In this document: piece after piece, positions 45,684 through 58,565 of the stretch
Layout: each line of letters opens with the position of its first letter
Position numbering within the stretch: the first letter of the stretch is position 1
DNA from: Monosporascus cannonballus
Taxonomy: Eukaryota > Ascomycota > Sordariomycetes > Xylariales
DNA length: 64,000 nt
Direction: 5' to 3'
Assembly (NCBI GenBank): GCA_004154925.1
Contig: QJNS01000053.1
Span: 186,001-250,000, forward strand
The notes under the pieces: generated by a model
Told to the model about the DNA's origin: nothing
Databases searched by the model: none
The model's input: the letters and a program-made list of their open reading frames with translations, nothing else
Program-made: the position numbers and the translations under genes

Positions 45684-46050
45684 TATAACGAATTATGCGG
45701 TTTAATTAATTATTAAATTTTAAGTCGACGGATTTATGTTAACAAAAATATTATGGGAATTTAAGTAATAAATATAATAACGTATTACGTTTCGTAATAT
45801 CAAAAGTGCTTTAAATAACGAATTATTATTGCAAGCTGAAATTATTTAAATTATGGAATTAATAAGCGTATATATCTTTATAGGTTAATTGGATCTTTAT
45901 TGAATCTCGACGTTATCGCAGATCTAATGCTATTAGATTTGTTTGGTTTTATATAAATTCATTTGGATCTTGATGCCAAAAGAGATCCAAATCACGTGAC
46001 TTTTTTTTGTAGGTCCGACAGTTTTTGGTAGCTGGTCTTGAGTTGTAATA
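45684..46050 (-). repeat. 5' LTR of gypsy element E
   Basis: 367 bases on the plus strand from TATAACGAATTATGCGG to GAGTTGTAATA. The middle module matches the right LTR of D, including GGATCTTGATGCC and CACGTG at 45993-45998. Confidence 0.86.
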
Positions 46051-49000
46051 TACTTAAAATGCCGATACCTTATAAGCGCCTTTTCGTAAGGGTTTAATTT
46101 CCCCGCCTAAGAACGAAAAGGACGAAAGTTTGGAAAAGTAATAAAAAGGGTTGTTATTAGGTCGTTATATGGTTTTATCTTTTTTTTTAATTTTTAAGTT
46201 TTTAAATATTTGTTTAACGTAATACCGTAACTTTATTAATAGCTGACAGCTTATTATCCAAATAAATAAAATTATTATTTTTATTTTATTTTATTTTTAA
46301 ATTTTCTTTATTTCTTTTCGTATTTTCGTTTTATTTTTTTATTTATGTTATTTAACGGTTTTTATAAATTATTTTCGCTGCTGTACCTTTTTACCATATT
46401 AAGTATTATTTATTACGGCCGTACCCTTTATAGTTAAAAATCTTTTTAATTTTAAATACGTTATGTTTTTCAGGCTTTATTTTTTATTCAATTAGTACTC
46501 TATGGTTCTTAAAAGAAAATAATTTTAGCGAATTTATTTGGAATATATTATAAATTTTATACTGTTTTAGGAATTTTAGCTTATAAATCAAATTATAATA
46601 ACTTATTATTTTTTTTATTTAAAAAAGTTTTAAATATTTATTTATAAATTTCTTATAAGGCCGTTATAAATTAATATTTTATACCGAATAAAAATTAGTT
46701 ATTTTATTTTGAATAATTGCTATATACGTTTCCGGTTATACCATTTAACATATTACTAATTATTCGTTTTTAAAAAGCGGATTACCTTTTCTTTATCCGT
46801 TTGTAATTTTTCGGCTTTTTCCAATACCCTTATTATATTAATTTTTATTAATTCCTTTATAAAATCGATAAAACCTTATAATTAATACTTATATAATACG
46901 TAAGCTAGGGTTTGCCTATAAGCCAAATATACCGACATATTATATATTTATTTCGTTAACAGAAATTTTTCTGCCTAATTATTTTGTTCGTAATTACAAA
47001 ATATTTGTAAATAATATTTTAGGTTTTAATTTTGTTTTTCCGTTTGGTTGTCCGTTTATAAGTGGAAAACTATATTTAACTGTTTTTATATTGCCAGTCG
47101 ATAATATAACGTTGCTTAAAAACGGCTAGTAAATAACGAACTTTTATTTAATATAATACCGTCAGATAGGCCAAAACCGGAGAAAACATAAATAAAAAAA
47201 AGGTCCGTTAACTTATTCGCAATAAGGTTTTTGGTTATTAGGATATAAAAAGCGTATTTGGTAAACCGATCCATTATTATTAAAACGTTATTACGTTATT
47301 TTCCTGTTTAGGACTAAAGGTTTGGTAAATCGATAACAAAGTTTACCGAAATTTCTTAAAAAGGAATTATAAGTATTAACAAAAACCTTAATTCGTTATA
47401 AGGTAAATAATATTTAGTTTTTGTCCGCTAACCAACCGCATACGTTATTACATATTTTTCTACGTCCTTTTTTATATTTTTCTTTTTAAAAATAATTAGC
47501 ATTTAACCGTTTAACGATTTTAAAAATCTCTTAGTATCTTGATGTTAGGTTATTATGGGTAATCCGTATTAACTTTTTTCGTAATGAATAATTTTCGGAT
47601 ATATAAATTTATTTTTTAAACCGTAATAAAGAATCTTTATTTATTTATTAAATATATTTTATAGCGGCCCGTTTATTTTAACGTTATTTCCATATTCACG
47701 ATTTTACAAAATTATTTGTTTATTAAATTATTTATATAAATTTTAGAAAAGTTTTTTCAACTTATTTTAATCCTTTAGTATATTTAGTATTAAAGTGTAT
47801 TTTGGTTCTTAAGTTATTTTTGGATAACCGCTTACCCGTTAGTAGCTCGGAACTTTTATTATTTTAATATTTATTATTAAAAGCTCTGCGGATATTATTT
47901 TGAATTTTCTTAGAAAATAGGGTATAATTTATTTACTTACTTTTTACTTTGTAAATACGTTCCTTAAATCTGGACGTTTTGATAATTTATCTGCCGGATA
48001 TTGCCGGTTTTCCTTATAATAAATTTCGAAATCAAAATTAAGTAATTATTTTATTTAATTTATTTATTTTACGTTCGGCTTAAAGTTAGATATTAGATAT
48101 TTATAATTTAAATAATCCATAATTATTTAAATAATTTGCTACAAATACGATAAATAATACCGTTATTAATCGAAAACCTGGCTAATTATTAATAATTTAA
48201 TATTTAGGATATAATAATGTAATTTTACTTTTTTTTAATTTTCGAAATATAAATATTATTAAGTACTAACGATTATCGTATTATTACGAAAGCATTACGT
48301 TAATAACGAAATCCGAAACGTTAATTTTTAATTTAATCGATAACCGAAGGTTAAAATGGCAAAGTAAAGGTACGTTTGTAAAAAAGATTTTTAATTTTTT
48401 AAATACAAATAAATTATTACTTTTTAATTTGATTTTTGTCGGCTGGGTTTTTTTTAAGTAAGTCTATTAAAAAAGCCGTAATTTTTAAATAACCCTTAAT
48501 AAACCTTTTATAAAAACCTACAAAACGTAAAAAATCTTAAACGTTATAAATATTATTAGGCTCCAGTTATTCCCGGATTATCTTAATTTTCTCAGAATTT
48601 ATATTAATACCTTGCAAATTAATAACGAAACTTAAAAACGTTATTTTCTTTATATAGAAAAAATATTTTTCGAGATTTGCGTAAAACCTTTATTACCGTA
48701 AACGTTTTAATATAATACGAATATATTCCAGGTAATTTATTTCGTTTTTCGAATAAATAAGAATATCGTTTCAGTACATAATATAAATTATATCCATTAA
48801 CCTTATTAATACGTAATTAATATAATTTTGGAAAAACGCCAAGGTATTAATAAATCCGAATAATATTATTAGGTATTCGAAATAATTATATTTCGTACGG
48901 AAAATCATTTTTTATTCGTTTCCCGTTTTAATACGTAACCGGTAATACGTATCCTTTAGGTTTAATTTGGTATATATTTTTGCATTTAATAACTTATTTA

Positions 49001-49342
49001 ATATTTCGCTAATTAATAATAATGCTGTTTTATTTTTTAAAGTGATTTTGTTAAGCCCTCGGTAATTTACATATAATTGCAATTTACTTTTTGGTTTCGG
49101 GACGAATAAAATAAGTGTCCTTACTGGGTTCCGGAAAGGTCGTATTTAGCTTTTAACTAACGCCTATTTTATATATTATTGCAAAATTTCCTATTCCTTT
49201 TTTAAAAAAAGATATATAAAACCTTAAGGAGGTATTTTCTTTTTCGAAATCGATACGATATTCCAAATAATAATATTAAAATATGGCTTTTGTAAAAGAT
49301 ACGTCGAATATATCTTTGTAATCCTGATGTTTAAGGGGAAGC
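46051..49342 (-). mobile_element. chromovirus-like Ty3/gypsy element, pol half (F), minus strand
   Basis: A second gypsy family. RT starts near 49330 (PLKHQDYKDIFDV), continues ILFVPKPKSKLQLYVNYRGLNKI (about 49120-49050, split here by the length limit as ILFVPKPKSK and YRGLNKITLKN), YTKLNLKDTYYRLRIKTGNE, FEYL, and the box LDDILIYSKN reading *NDILIYSKN near 48775-48745. RNase H and integrase follow leftward to about 46900. The 3' LTR is not recognised before the E LTR at 46050. Its gag half is H at 56029-57800; element G separates the two. Confidence 0.8.
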
Positions 49343-49731
49343 TGTTATAACCTAACGGTCTTGGCTTTTTTTCAAACGGTCGGAATTACGAAAAGGTTAG
49401 TTTCGACTTAAGCCAAAACGTCATATAACTGGCTTAAAGGTCTTAAGGCGCCAAGTACCTTGAGCTCCTTAAGCTAGTAAGAAAGCTTAAAAGGCTTAAC
49501 GGGCTTAAAGGTTTAAGCCTTTTAAGTACCTTAAGCCAAAATAAGAATATATACGTTTATTACTTTTATAATTTGAATCACTTTAACTTATAATATAATA
49601 TCGTTACTTAAAGTATTTTTGGTATTACGAAACGTAATATGTATTTATTATTCAGATTCTTACGATATTTTTGTTAATATAAATCCGTCGACTTAAGGTT
49701 TAATAATTAGTTAAACTGCAAAGCCGTTATA
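49343..49731 (+). repeat. 5' LTR of gypsy element G
   Basis: From TGTTATAACCTAACGG to GCCGTTATA. The middle module is AAG-rich, with repeated CTTAAG, AAGGCTTAA and AAGCC words (49430-49545), the same subtype as 55635-56023 and related to 100-411. Confidence 0.9.
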
Positions 49732-52700
49732 CGTAGTAAGTTTTTGTTTAATAATACCGTTAAATTCTGAATAATATTTAACATTGTTAAAATATCGACT
49801 AGCGCTTAGGAAACCCCTATTTAACAGTTTTAAGCTCGAATTCGGAAGTTGGAAAAAAAAGTTCGACAACTTAGTGCTACGCCATCTGCCTAAATCTTTT
49901 TCGCCCGTATAAAACCTAAAAAGCCGGAGCCTTACGATAAAAAAAATAACCCTTAAACCTTTTTAATTTAGGTACGGATTTATTTTCGTTTTTTAAATCT
50001 TAATAACTTAACGGATATAATCCTAATAATAAAAATATGCTTAATAAAAAATATAATTAATTGGTTTAAATTTATTATAAAAAATTTTTTAAAAATAAAA
50101 AAAATAAATAAATAAAATTTTATTAATAAATTTCTTTTATTTTATATTAATTTCGAAAATAAAATACGTAATAATTTCGGCAATCCTGATAAAAAATAAT
50201 TTACGATTTAATAATTTTTATAATTCCGACAAAAAAAAATCCGCGTTTAAATATGCCGTATTTTTTAAAGATTTTATAGCTAAAGCGGGATAAAGAAATA
50301 ACGAAACCGATATTTCTATCGATATATTTTATAAAAGGTTAAAAAATAATATAAAAGATAAAATTATTCGAATTAAACGATTAATTATATTAAACCGGTA
50401 TATCGTAAAAATAATTAAAATCGATAATCGACAGATTGAAAAATAACAAAAAAAAAGATAATATGCTTTATATTCGGGATATAATAAGTTTAATTAAAGG
50501 AAAAAAAGACGTACCTTTTATTTCTCATAAAATAATGCCAGAACTTATGGAATTCGGCGTCAGTTATAAATAAAATTAAAGCTAGATTAAATACTTTAAT
50601 TATGGCAAAATGAGATATAAAGATTACAAATATAAAAAGCCTAAATAGCCATAATAAAATAATTAAACCCTTATACCGAAAAAATAATCCAGGAATAATT
50701 AAGAAAACGATAATAAAGTTATTAATATAATCCAAATTAAGTATATATTAAACTTACGGTAAAAATTCCGATGAAAAATACAAAAAGCTAAAAAGCTGGC
50801 TTAATAAATATTATAAATACAGTAAAAAACGGTCTAAGAATAATTACGCAAATACTAGAATTAAATAAAAAAAATCTGTTCCGGAACCCTTGATCAATAC
50901 GGCAGGATATACGCTATATATTATCGACGACAAAAATATCCCGATTATGAAAAATAAAAACAGCATATTTATAAATAAATTACTCGTATATATTATAAGG
51001 GTTTCGATTTTCCAAATTATATCGGAAATAATAAAAATAATGGAGAATAATATCGATATTTTCGAACTTTAATTTTAAAAAATATTTAATAATTAGTCAA
51101 AATAAGAAATTGGCCTTAAAAAGATAATGTCCGTAAAAAAACCCTTTTTATTATTATAGATAATATAATTACCAAATAAAAGAAAAGTTAATCTAATATA
51201 CGGTAAAAAAATAATATTAAAAATTTATTAAGGATTTCTATTTTTAATTAATATTTATTATAAATTCTTAAGAAAAACAATACTTAAAAAATACGTTAAT
51301 TTAAAAGAATCTTTAAAATAATAATTAAAATAACGCATAATAAAATATAATTGCAAATATAAACGAACAATTTATTCGATAAAAAAAGGAATTATAAAGA
51401 AATTAAAAATAATTAATAAAACTTAAAGGAATAATATGCCGGTAATAACAATAAATATAATAACTAAATATATTAAACGAAAAAATATAAATAAAATTTA
51501 ACAAATTTAAATAAAAATTTAAAAAGAATTACCTAGAAAAAGGCCGCAAAATAACGATATTTAAAAAGATTAAAATTTTTTAAAAAACCGTTAAATACGA
51601 CGATAAAAAACATTAACGACCTTATTATCTTGAATATAGGAATCGGAACATATTAATATATTGTAATAATAAATTATAAAGTTATCGATAGGAATTATAT
51701 TACATTCAATATAATTAATAAATTTAAATTACCATAAAAATATAAGTTAAAACCTTATATAATAACAAATGCCAAAAGTTAGAAATTCGCTTATAATAAA
51801 GGAAAAATTATACGCGAAATTAATTACTTTAAGATTTTTATTAAAAGATAATACCAAACGATTAATTTCGATATTATTTTATTTGGGAATTACGATATAA
51901 TTTTAAGATTACCATAAATATGTTAATACGGAATTTCGATTAATGGCAAAATTAGTTAAGTAAAATTTATTTTATTTCTTGTTAACAAACGAAAAAAGAA
52001 AATATTAAAATCTTAATATTCGATTGAAAATAACGATAAATACAAGCATAAAAATAAATAAAAACCTTATTACTTAAAGGAATAAAATATCAAAACGAAA
52101 ACGGGTATTAAAGAAAATATAACGTATCGTTATTATTATTAAAGCGAAATTAAAATAATTAAATAACGATTTAAAACAAAAATGATAGCTTTAAAAATTA
52201 GAAAATCTAATTAATATATTATTATAATATCATAAATATAAGCAGCTATTCAAAAAGGAGCTTAATACAAAATTATTAAAATATAGCGAATAAAATTATA
52301 AAATAATTTTTACAAAAAGATTTTTAATAAAGTTTTATCTTATTTATAACCTTAATAAAAACGAATTACGTATTTTTAAAAAATACTTGAAAAATCGGTT
52401 ACAAAAAAATGGATTCGATTTTTGAAATTATTAATAAAATATCTAATATTTTCCGTATTAAAAAAACGAAAAATTGCGACTTATAATTAATTATCGATAA
52501 TTAAACGATATTATTACTAAAAATTGATTATTATTACTTTTAATTAAGGAAATAAAAACCCGATTTTACGAAACCAAATAATTTATAATATTCGATTTTA
52601 AAAATAAATATAACTTTATTAAAATTAAAAGAAAATACGAATAAAAAATAATTTTTAAAACGAAATACGGATTATTTAAATATTTAGTCATATTAATAAG

Positions 52701-54980
52701 ATTTATAAACGTATTAATAATCTTTTAACGAATAATTAATTACGTATTACGAAAATACTTCGATATTTTTGTTATTTGCTATTTCGACAACATTTTTATC
52801 TTTTTAGAAACGGAAAAAGTATATATAAAATACGTTTATAAAGTTTTTTAAGTTTTACAAAACGTAAAATTATTTATTAACATAAAAAAAATAATATTAT
52901 ATATAAAAAATAAAATATTTGGGACATATTATCATTCTAAAATATATTAAAATAAATTCCAAAATATTTATTATAATTATAAAATAATAAATGTTAATAA
53001 TAATTAAAAACGTAAAAATATTCCTTAAATTCGTTAATTATTATAAAGGATTTATTCGAAACTTTAGCAAAATAATTATATCTTTAATGAATTCTACGAA
53101 AAAGAATTTAAATAAATAATAAATACGGAAAAATATTTTAAATTATTAAAAATGCAATTATTAATAAATTAATATTAATTATATACAATTTAAACCGCTT
53201 TGTTAAATTACAAACAAATATTTCGGATTACGTATTAAATATAATAATCGGATAACGAAATAATTAAGATAAATTATATTTTATTATATTTTTTTATATA
53301 AATTAAAAAGAACGAAATTTAATTATGGTATTCCAAATAAAGGATTTATAATAATTATTATAATATTTCGAAAATTCAGGTATTTCTTAAAAAAAAGCTT
53401 ATACCAGATTAAGGTTTATACGGATTATAAAAATCTTATCCGATTTATTACGACTAAAAAACTTATAAAACGATAATTAAAATACGTAAATAAACTGGCG
53501 AACTTCGATTTCGTTATTATTTATAAAAAAGAATCAAAAAATAATAAAATAAATATTGTAAATAAACGATTAACTTTCGAAAAGAATTAATTAAAATTAA
53601 TTATATAATTTTTAATATGATTACAAAAAACTATTTACGCTTATGATAAATTACGACGATTTAAATAATACCTTTTAATATATATTAAAAACTTTAATAA
53701 TATAATAATACTTTTCCAGAAAACCAAAAAATAAATAAAATATAAATTGCAACAAAATACCAGAAAAATTTAATATTAAAAATATACGACTATTTGTTAT
53801 ATAAATATTTAACGATCGATAAAGTCCTAAAATAAATTTAACATATATATATTTTTTTAAAATAAAATTAATAATATAAAAAATCGTACGATAATATAAT
53901 ATTTGCGCCAGAATAAAGATTCGACGACATAAACTATACGAAAAATTATAACTATTATTAATTACAAAATAACTATAATATTTAATTATATTTAATTTTA
54001 TTATTAAAAGTTTTATATTAAAAATTTTAATTACGGAAACATATTACGATAATATTTTCGTAATAATCGATCGATTTACGAAACTTTCTTATTTTTTATT
54101 ATATTATAAGGATATAAACGCCATATAGATAATATATATTTTTTTAAATATATTTTTAATATACACGAATTACTTATAAAAATATATTACATAACGCATT
54201 AATATTTATATCGAAATTTTAATAAACTTTAATACTATAAATCGGCTTAAATTATAAATTATTTAACACATTTATACTTAAAACGAAAAAATAAATAAAA
54301 CGAATAAATTTAATTTTAAATATTTATTTATAATATGAAATTAATTTTAAACAAAATAATTAAATTAAGAAATTACCGATCGTATAATTAACTTATAATA
54401 CTAATTATTATAAAAGGATTAAAATAATACTTATAAATATAATTTTAATTTTATTTTAAAAATTTACAAAACAAATACGCGATAACAATTTAATTTATAT
54501 TAAAATAATTTTTTCTTTAAAATAATTACGATAATTACATTAGGAAATAAAAAACAATTAGAATTTATACGAAATTGAATAAATAAATATTATAACCAAA
54601 AAAAGTTAAAAATATTAATTTTCGAAAAAGGGGAAATAATTTTCTTTTTTATCAAAAATATTTAAATAAAATAACTTAATAAAAAACTTAATTTTAAATA
54701 TATTAATCCATATAAAATTATTAAAAAGTTCTTAAAAAATAATTATTAATTAAGATTCCTGGCAAAATTTAAATTTTATTCAATTTTTTATATTTTTTAT
54801 TTAAATTCATAACAAATTTAATCAAAATATATATGGTACAAAATAATATAAAAATAAAAAATAAATAAATATATAAAAAAAACAAAATTCGAGATATAAA
54901 AAAAACGAACTTATTTAATACTTAATCAAATAGAAAAAATACCTAGATTTTGAAAGTACCTAGAAATCCGCCGAAAATCT
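49732..54980 (+). pseudogene. gag-pol remnant of gypsy element G
   Basis: After the leader, gag runs to a CCHC knuckle near 50590-50635 (YFNYGKMRYKDYKYKK; consensus CFNCGKMGHKDYKCKK). A 60-codon open stretch at 50890-51072 is the pre-protease segment (INTAGYTLYIIDDKNIPIMK). RT shows KYFDIFVICYFDNIFIFLET at 52757-52815 (YLDD expected). RNase H, the integrase zinc-finger region and the core (near 54060-54250) follow. Product: Ty3/gypsy polyprotein for particle formation, reverse transcription and integration. Inactive. Confidence 0.78.
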
Positions 54981-54984
54981 TATT

Positions 54985-55600
54985 ATCGCCTAATACCTAT
55001 TAAAAAACTTTTACTAATAATAATAGGCGCGTTCCAGTTAAGAGCCGACCAGTTAATAGCCGGAATATCAGGCCAGTCGGTTACGGCCTATATTAACGTA
55101 ATAGTTATAACGGCGGCCTTTAATTATTTTAATTTCTTTTCGAAATATTTAAATTTTTCCATAATTTTCGCATTTTGAATACCGTAACGAAATATTTCCA
55201 TATTACGGCGACAAAATAACCGCCTTTATTTTTGCAAACGGTCCAATTTATTGGCGGTAACACGTAACATTTTACGAATTTATTTCTTTTTACGTTTTAA
55301 ACGGTTTTCCTTATTAAGAAGTTTTTGATATTCGATTTTCGAAAAACCAAAAACGTTACAAAAAGTTCTATAATAAATATATTGCGCAAATTTTAAAGAC
55401 TTTCGAATAACTTTATATTCCGTATCTTTTTTTTATAACAAAAACAAAAAGATATTTTAAAACCAAAACGTTTAAGATATTTTAAAAAAATCAAAAGATT
55501 AATACGTTTACGGAAACGAGATTTATCGATTCGGCCTAATATAATAAATATATAAAAAGGAAGGTTACTTACCGAAAATTAACAAATAAATAATTTGATT
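54985..55600 (-). pseudogene. opposite-strand coiled-coil ORF of element G
   Basis: On the minus strand between integrase and the 3' LTR. Readable are NRLKRKKK near 55305, KMLRVTANKLDRLQK near 55270-55225, FRYGIQNAKIMEKFKYFEKK near 55185-55130, and a Trp-containing end AVTDWPDIPAINWSALNWN near 55090-55030. The charged helical texture and the Trp-rich C-terminus parallel the ORFs in C, D and at 57986-58300. Stops of the RIP type occur within it. Start not resolved. Confidence 0.58.
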
Positions 55601-55634
55601 TTTAAGAACAAAAATTCTGGAAAAAAGGAAATCG

Positions 55635-56023
55635 TATTATAATCTAATAATCTTGGCTTTTTCTTAAACGGTTGGAATTACGAAAAGGTTAATTTCGACT
55701 TCAGCCAAAACGTTACGTAACTGGCTTAAAGGTTTTAAGGCGCCAAATACCTTAAACTTTTTAAGCCAGCAAAAAAGCTTAAAAGGTTTAACAGGCTTAA
55801 GGGTTTAAGCCGCTTAAATACCTTAAGTCAAAATAAGAATATATACGCTTATTATTTCCATAATTTAAATAATTTTAATTTATAATATAATATCGTTACT
55901 CAAAGCATTTTTAGTATTACGAAACATAACACATATTTATTGCTCAGATTCTTACGATATTCCTGCTAACATAAACCCGTTAACTTAAGGTTTAATAATT
56001 AGTTAAACCGCAAAGCCGTCACA
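55635..56023 (+). repeat. 3' LTR of gypsy element G
   Basis: 389 bases from TATTATAATCTAATAA to GCCGTCACA, aligned end to end with 49343-49731; differences are mostly transitions. Confidence 0.9.
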
Positions 56024-56028
56024 AAAAC

Positions 56029-57800
56029 GTAACGTTATTACCGGCCTTTTTCTAGCTTTTAAGAGTTATATCACTTTTATCCGGTTGCGCCTTTTTTGGT
56101 ATTTGTTTCACATTTAATACGTTAACTATTACCAGGGCTACCATTTCTCTCGATTTTTTGGCCGTTTTGCGAATTTCTTTTTTGGTCGTGGCCATAATAA
56201 GGCTATTTATTTTAGCTTAAAATACCATAATTTTTTTCTAAAATCCAAGTCTGGATCGGTAGTATTTCCTTAATATAGGCTTAAAATTACGTCGTACTTT
56301 TGGAAATCCTTTAGAACGTAAAAGTTATTTCGTATTTTCCGCGTTTTCCTTTAATTATCTGTTATTTTTATTAATATATTTATTTCTCTCAAGGAGGCCC
56401 TTTTTATAAAAACACCTTTTATTATTATGTTATCTCCTAAATTTTAAATTATTAATTTTAGTAATAAGTTTTTCCGTATTAAGTGATAATTATTACCGTT
56501 ATTTATTAGGCCTTTATACTTAACTTGTTTTTCTTTAATTCGAAACCTAATTATTATTTCGAACTTAAGCCGAAAACTTAAGGCTTTTTATGTCGTAACT
56601 TAAGCCTTTTATACCTTAAGTAATATATTATTCGATTTAATTATTTAGGAATTATAACTTTGTAAATATTAATTTTTTTTATATCCGGATTTTTTATACT
56701 TAAAATATTTGTTTTCGGGATAATTAAACCTTATATATTTTCTTTCCGTAATTATAATACCGTACGGCCGTTATAATCCTTTTACGACCGTTTAACAAGT
56801 TTACTATAGGCCCTGTATTAGCCTTTTTTTTAATGGTAATAGTAAGGCTAATAAGGTTAATAAGTCGTTGACCCGCCGGTATATCCCCGGTTTGGGCTTG
56901 GTTATACGCCGGTATAACCCTTTTAACTTTTTTATTTCCTTTTTTTCGTCAAACTTATTTCGTATAAGATAATAAAAATTAGCTTTGCCCGTTACGTTTT
57001 CGTTATTAAATTTTTTTAATTTCCGGAAAAATTCCTTTAATAATTTTGTTTCATAATTCAGAAATAAATTTAAATAGTAATTATATTACCCGTATCTTTT
57101 CCAAAAGGTTATCGGGGTTTTCGGCCTTTATTATCTCGTATCGGTCCAGAAAAATTATAAATTTTTCTCCGAGCCGTTATTATAAGTTCGCTAACTTAAT
57201 GTTAATTGTTAAATTGCAGGTTTTTTTTTATTTCCGATACCCTTTTTTAGCCAAATCTCTAACTTTTGTTATGTTAACGCCGTTAGGTCGTTATTTCTTT
57301 TTAAGGTTAAAAATTTCGACCATTTTTTAATATATAGATTTTCGAAATAAATATTAATGTATATCATTTTCGTTATATTCGTAAAAATATTTAATATTAA
57401 TAACGTAAAGCGAATTTTTAAATTAATAAAAAAATTCGTTAATTTATTCAGAAAACTTTTTTATACTATAAGGTAAATAATAATACTTTAAAATGGATTT
57501 CGTTATAATTTTATTTCGGGTGTTTTTCGTAATTTAACCCGTTAACATCTTTTAATTCGAAAAGCAAGTTTTTTTCTTTTTTTAAAGCTACCAAATATTA
57601 TTATTCTTTTTATATTTTCTATTATTTCTTCCTTTTTTGGATTTTGCGGTCCAGTTTTTTTTTAATAATAAAACGATAGTTTCTGGGATCTGATCCAAGG
57701 TTAACGATTCGGGTAATATTTCTATTTTTATCGTTAGGAAATCCTCGGATTAGCTAGCTATACCCCGCGAAATTACTGTTCCGTATTTTCCTCCTGTCAT
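56029..57800 (-). pseudogene. gag half (H) of the chromovirus-like gypsy element split by G
   Basis: Minus-strand ATG at 57800 opens MTGGKYGTVISRGIA, then EILPESLTLDQIPETIVLLL. A gag-like middle is readable near 57130-57040 (FIIFLDRYEIIKAENPDNLL then EKIRVI). Near the left end MATTKKEIRKTAKKSREMVA (56195-56136) leads to DKSDITLK and AGNNVT at 56029. Setting aside G and one target copy, the frame reads AGNNVT-LPLKHQDYKD straight into F, which shows that H and F were one gene. RIP stops are frequent. Confidence 0.72.
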
Positions 57801-58565
57801 TATTCGATATTTTAGTACGTAAGTCGCTGTAAATTATCCTTTACCTAATGGTCCGCATAGATAGGTAAAAGCATTAATATATTAGGAAAAATAATAAAAT
57901 ACGAAATAAAAGGTAAAAAAAAACAACCTAACAAATAGTTTATAATATAGGTAATAAATAGATAACTATTAATGCCTGCCCTTTTCTAACTATTCGGGAA
58001 CGAAGCCCCCCTATATATACATAAATTGGAGCCAAATTGGTAGGTTGCTGAGCCCCGGAAAAAGGGCCGTACCTTGGCACCTGATACCAATACGGCCAAG
58101 GTCGTAGGCGATAACGGTCCCCCGCTTAAATTTAAACTTTCGGCGTTCCAGTCGAAAAAAATAAACGCCTCGATTATGGCGTTTATCTCTGAAATAAGTT
58201 GCGCTTGTTCTGTTTTTACATATCGTCGCTTTTCTTTTATCCTTTTTCGTTTCTTTAATTAGTCCAACTTGTAAACTTCGAAAAGCAATTATAACTTTTT
58301 TTTTCTTTAAAATATCTTCCTAACGACATAAACGTTATAACTTATTTATTTTTTTAAATATCTCCTTTTGAAATTTTCGCTACAGCTTTACGAATTCGTC
58401 ATTAGTGGTATAACGCTCCTGTTAAAATTAATTGCGTTTAAAATTAATAGTCTTTAACGAAAATATGGCAATCGTTATTCCGTTATAATAACGTTAACGA
58501 CGAATACAATAATAACAATTTGGAATATTTTCCGTTATAAATTATTTAGATTTTTCGGATAAAAA
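57801..58565 (-). pseudogene. leader of the F/H element and an opposite-strand ORF remnant next to an LTR
   Basis: 57801-57985 is an AT-rich stretch before the H ATG, probably its leader. From about 58300 to the TAG at 57986 the minus strand reads KRRYVKTEQAQLISEINAII, then EAFIFFDWNAESLNLSGGP, and ends GGASFPNS. Composition here (57990-58210) is near normal. Placed directly left of the LTR at 58566, it has the position and charged, Trp-ending character of the Gy1 opposite-strand ORF, which would make that LTR also the 3' LTR of an older, mostly lost element. The link is tentative. Confidence 0.45.

Larger units (their letters stand above)
40648..46050 (-). mobile_element. Ty3/gypsy element E (Gy1 family), 3' truncated, minus strand
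   Basis: The 5' LTR is at the right (45684-46050), then leader, gag, RT and integrase run left to 40648, where an LTR2 junction removes the rest. It is among the less mutated copies: the RT box still reads YLDNILIF. It contains a solo LTR2 at 42145-42568 and an 83 bp tandem duplication at 44784-44949. Confidence 0.82.
49343..56023 (+). mobile_element. complete Ty3/gypsy element G (Gy1 family), plus strand
   Basis: The only copy here with two LTRs of the same subtype and equal length (389 bp each). The target duplication is GAAGC on the left (49338-49342) and AAAAC on the right (56024-56028); the two differences are G-to-A, as RIP would give. Internal order: leader, gag, pre-protease segment, RT, RNase H, integrase, then an opposite-strand ORF before the 3' LTR. 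Total 6681 bp. All frames are broken. Confidence 0.87.

Noticed and set aside
57046..57330. Plus-strand 94-codon ORF
   Set aside because: The minus strand of the same stretch carries the gag-like text of element H; plus-strand residues are AT-biased with no recognisable pattern.
58074..58262. Plus-strand 62-codon ORF starting MAPDTNTAKV
   Set aside because: Overlaps the cleaner minus-strand reading FFDWNAESLNLSGGP in the context of an opposite-strand gypsy ORF; only one of the two can be real and the minus reading has better context.
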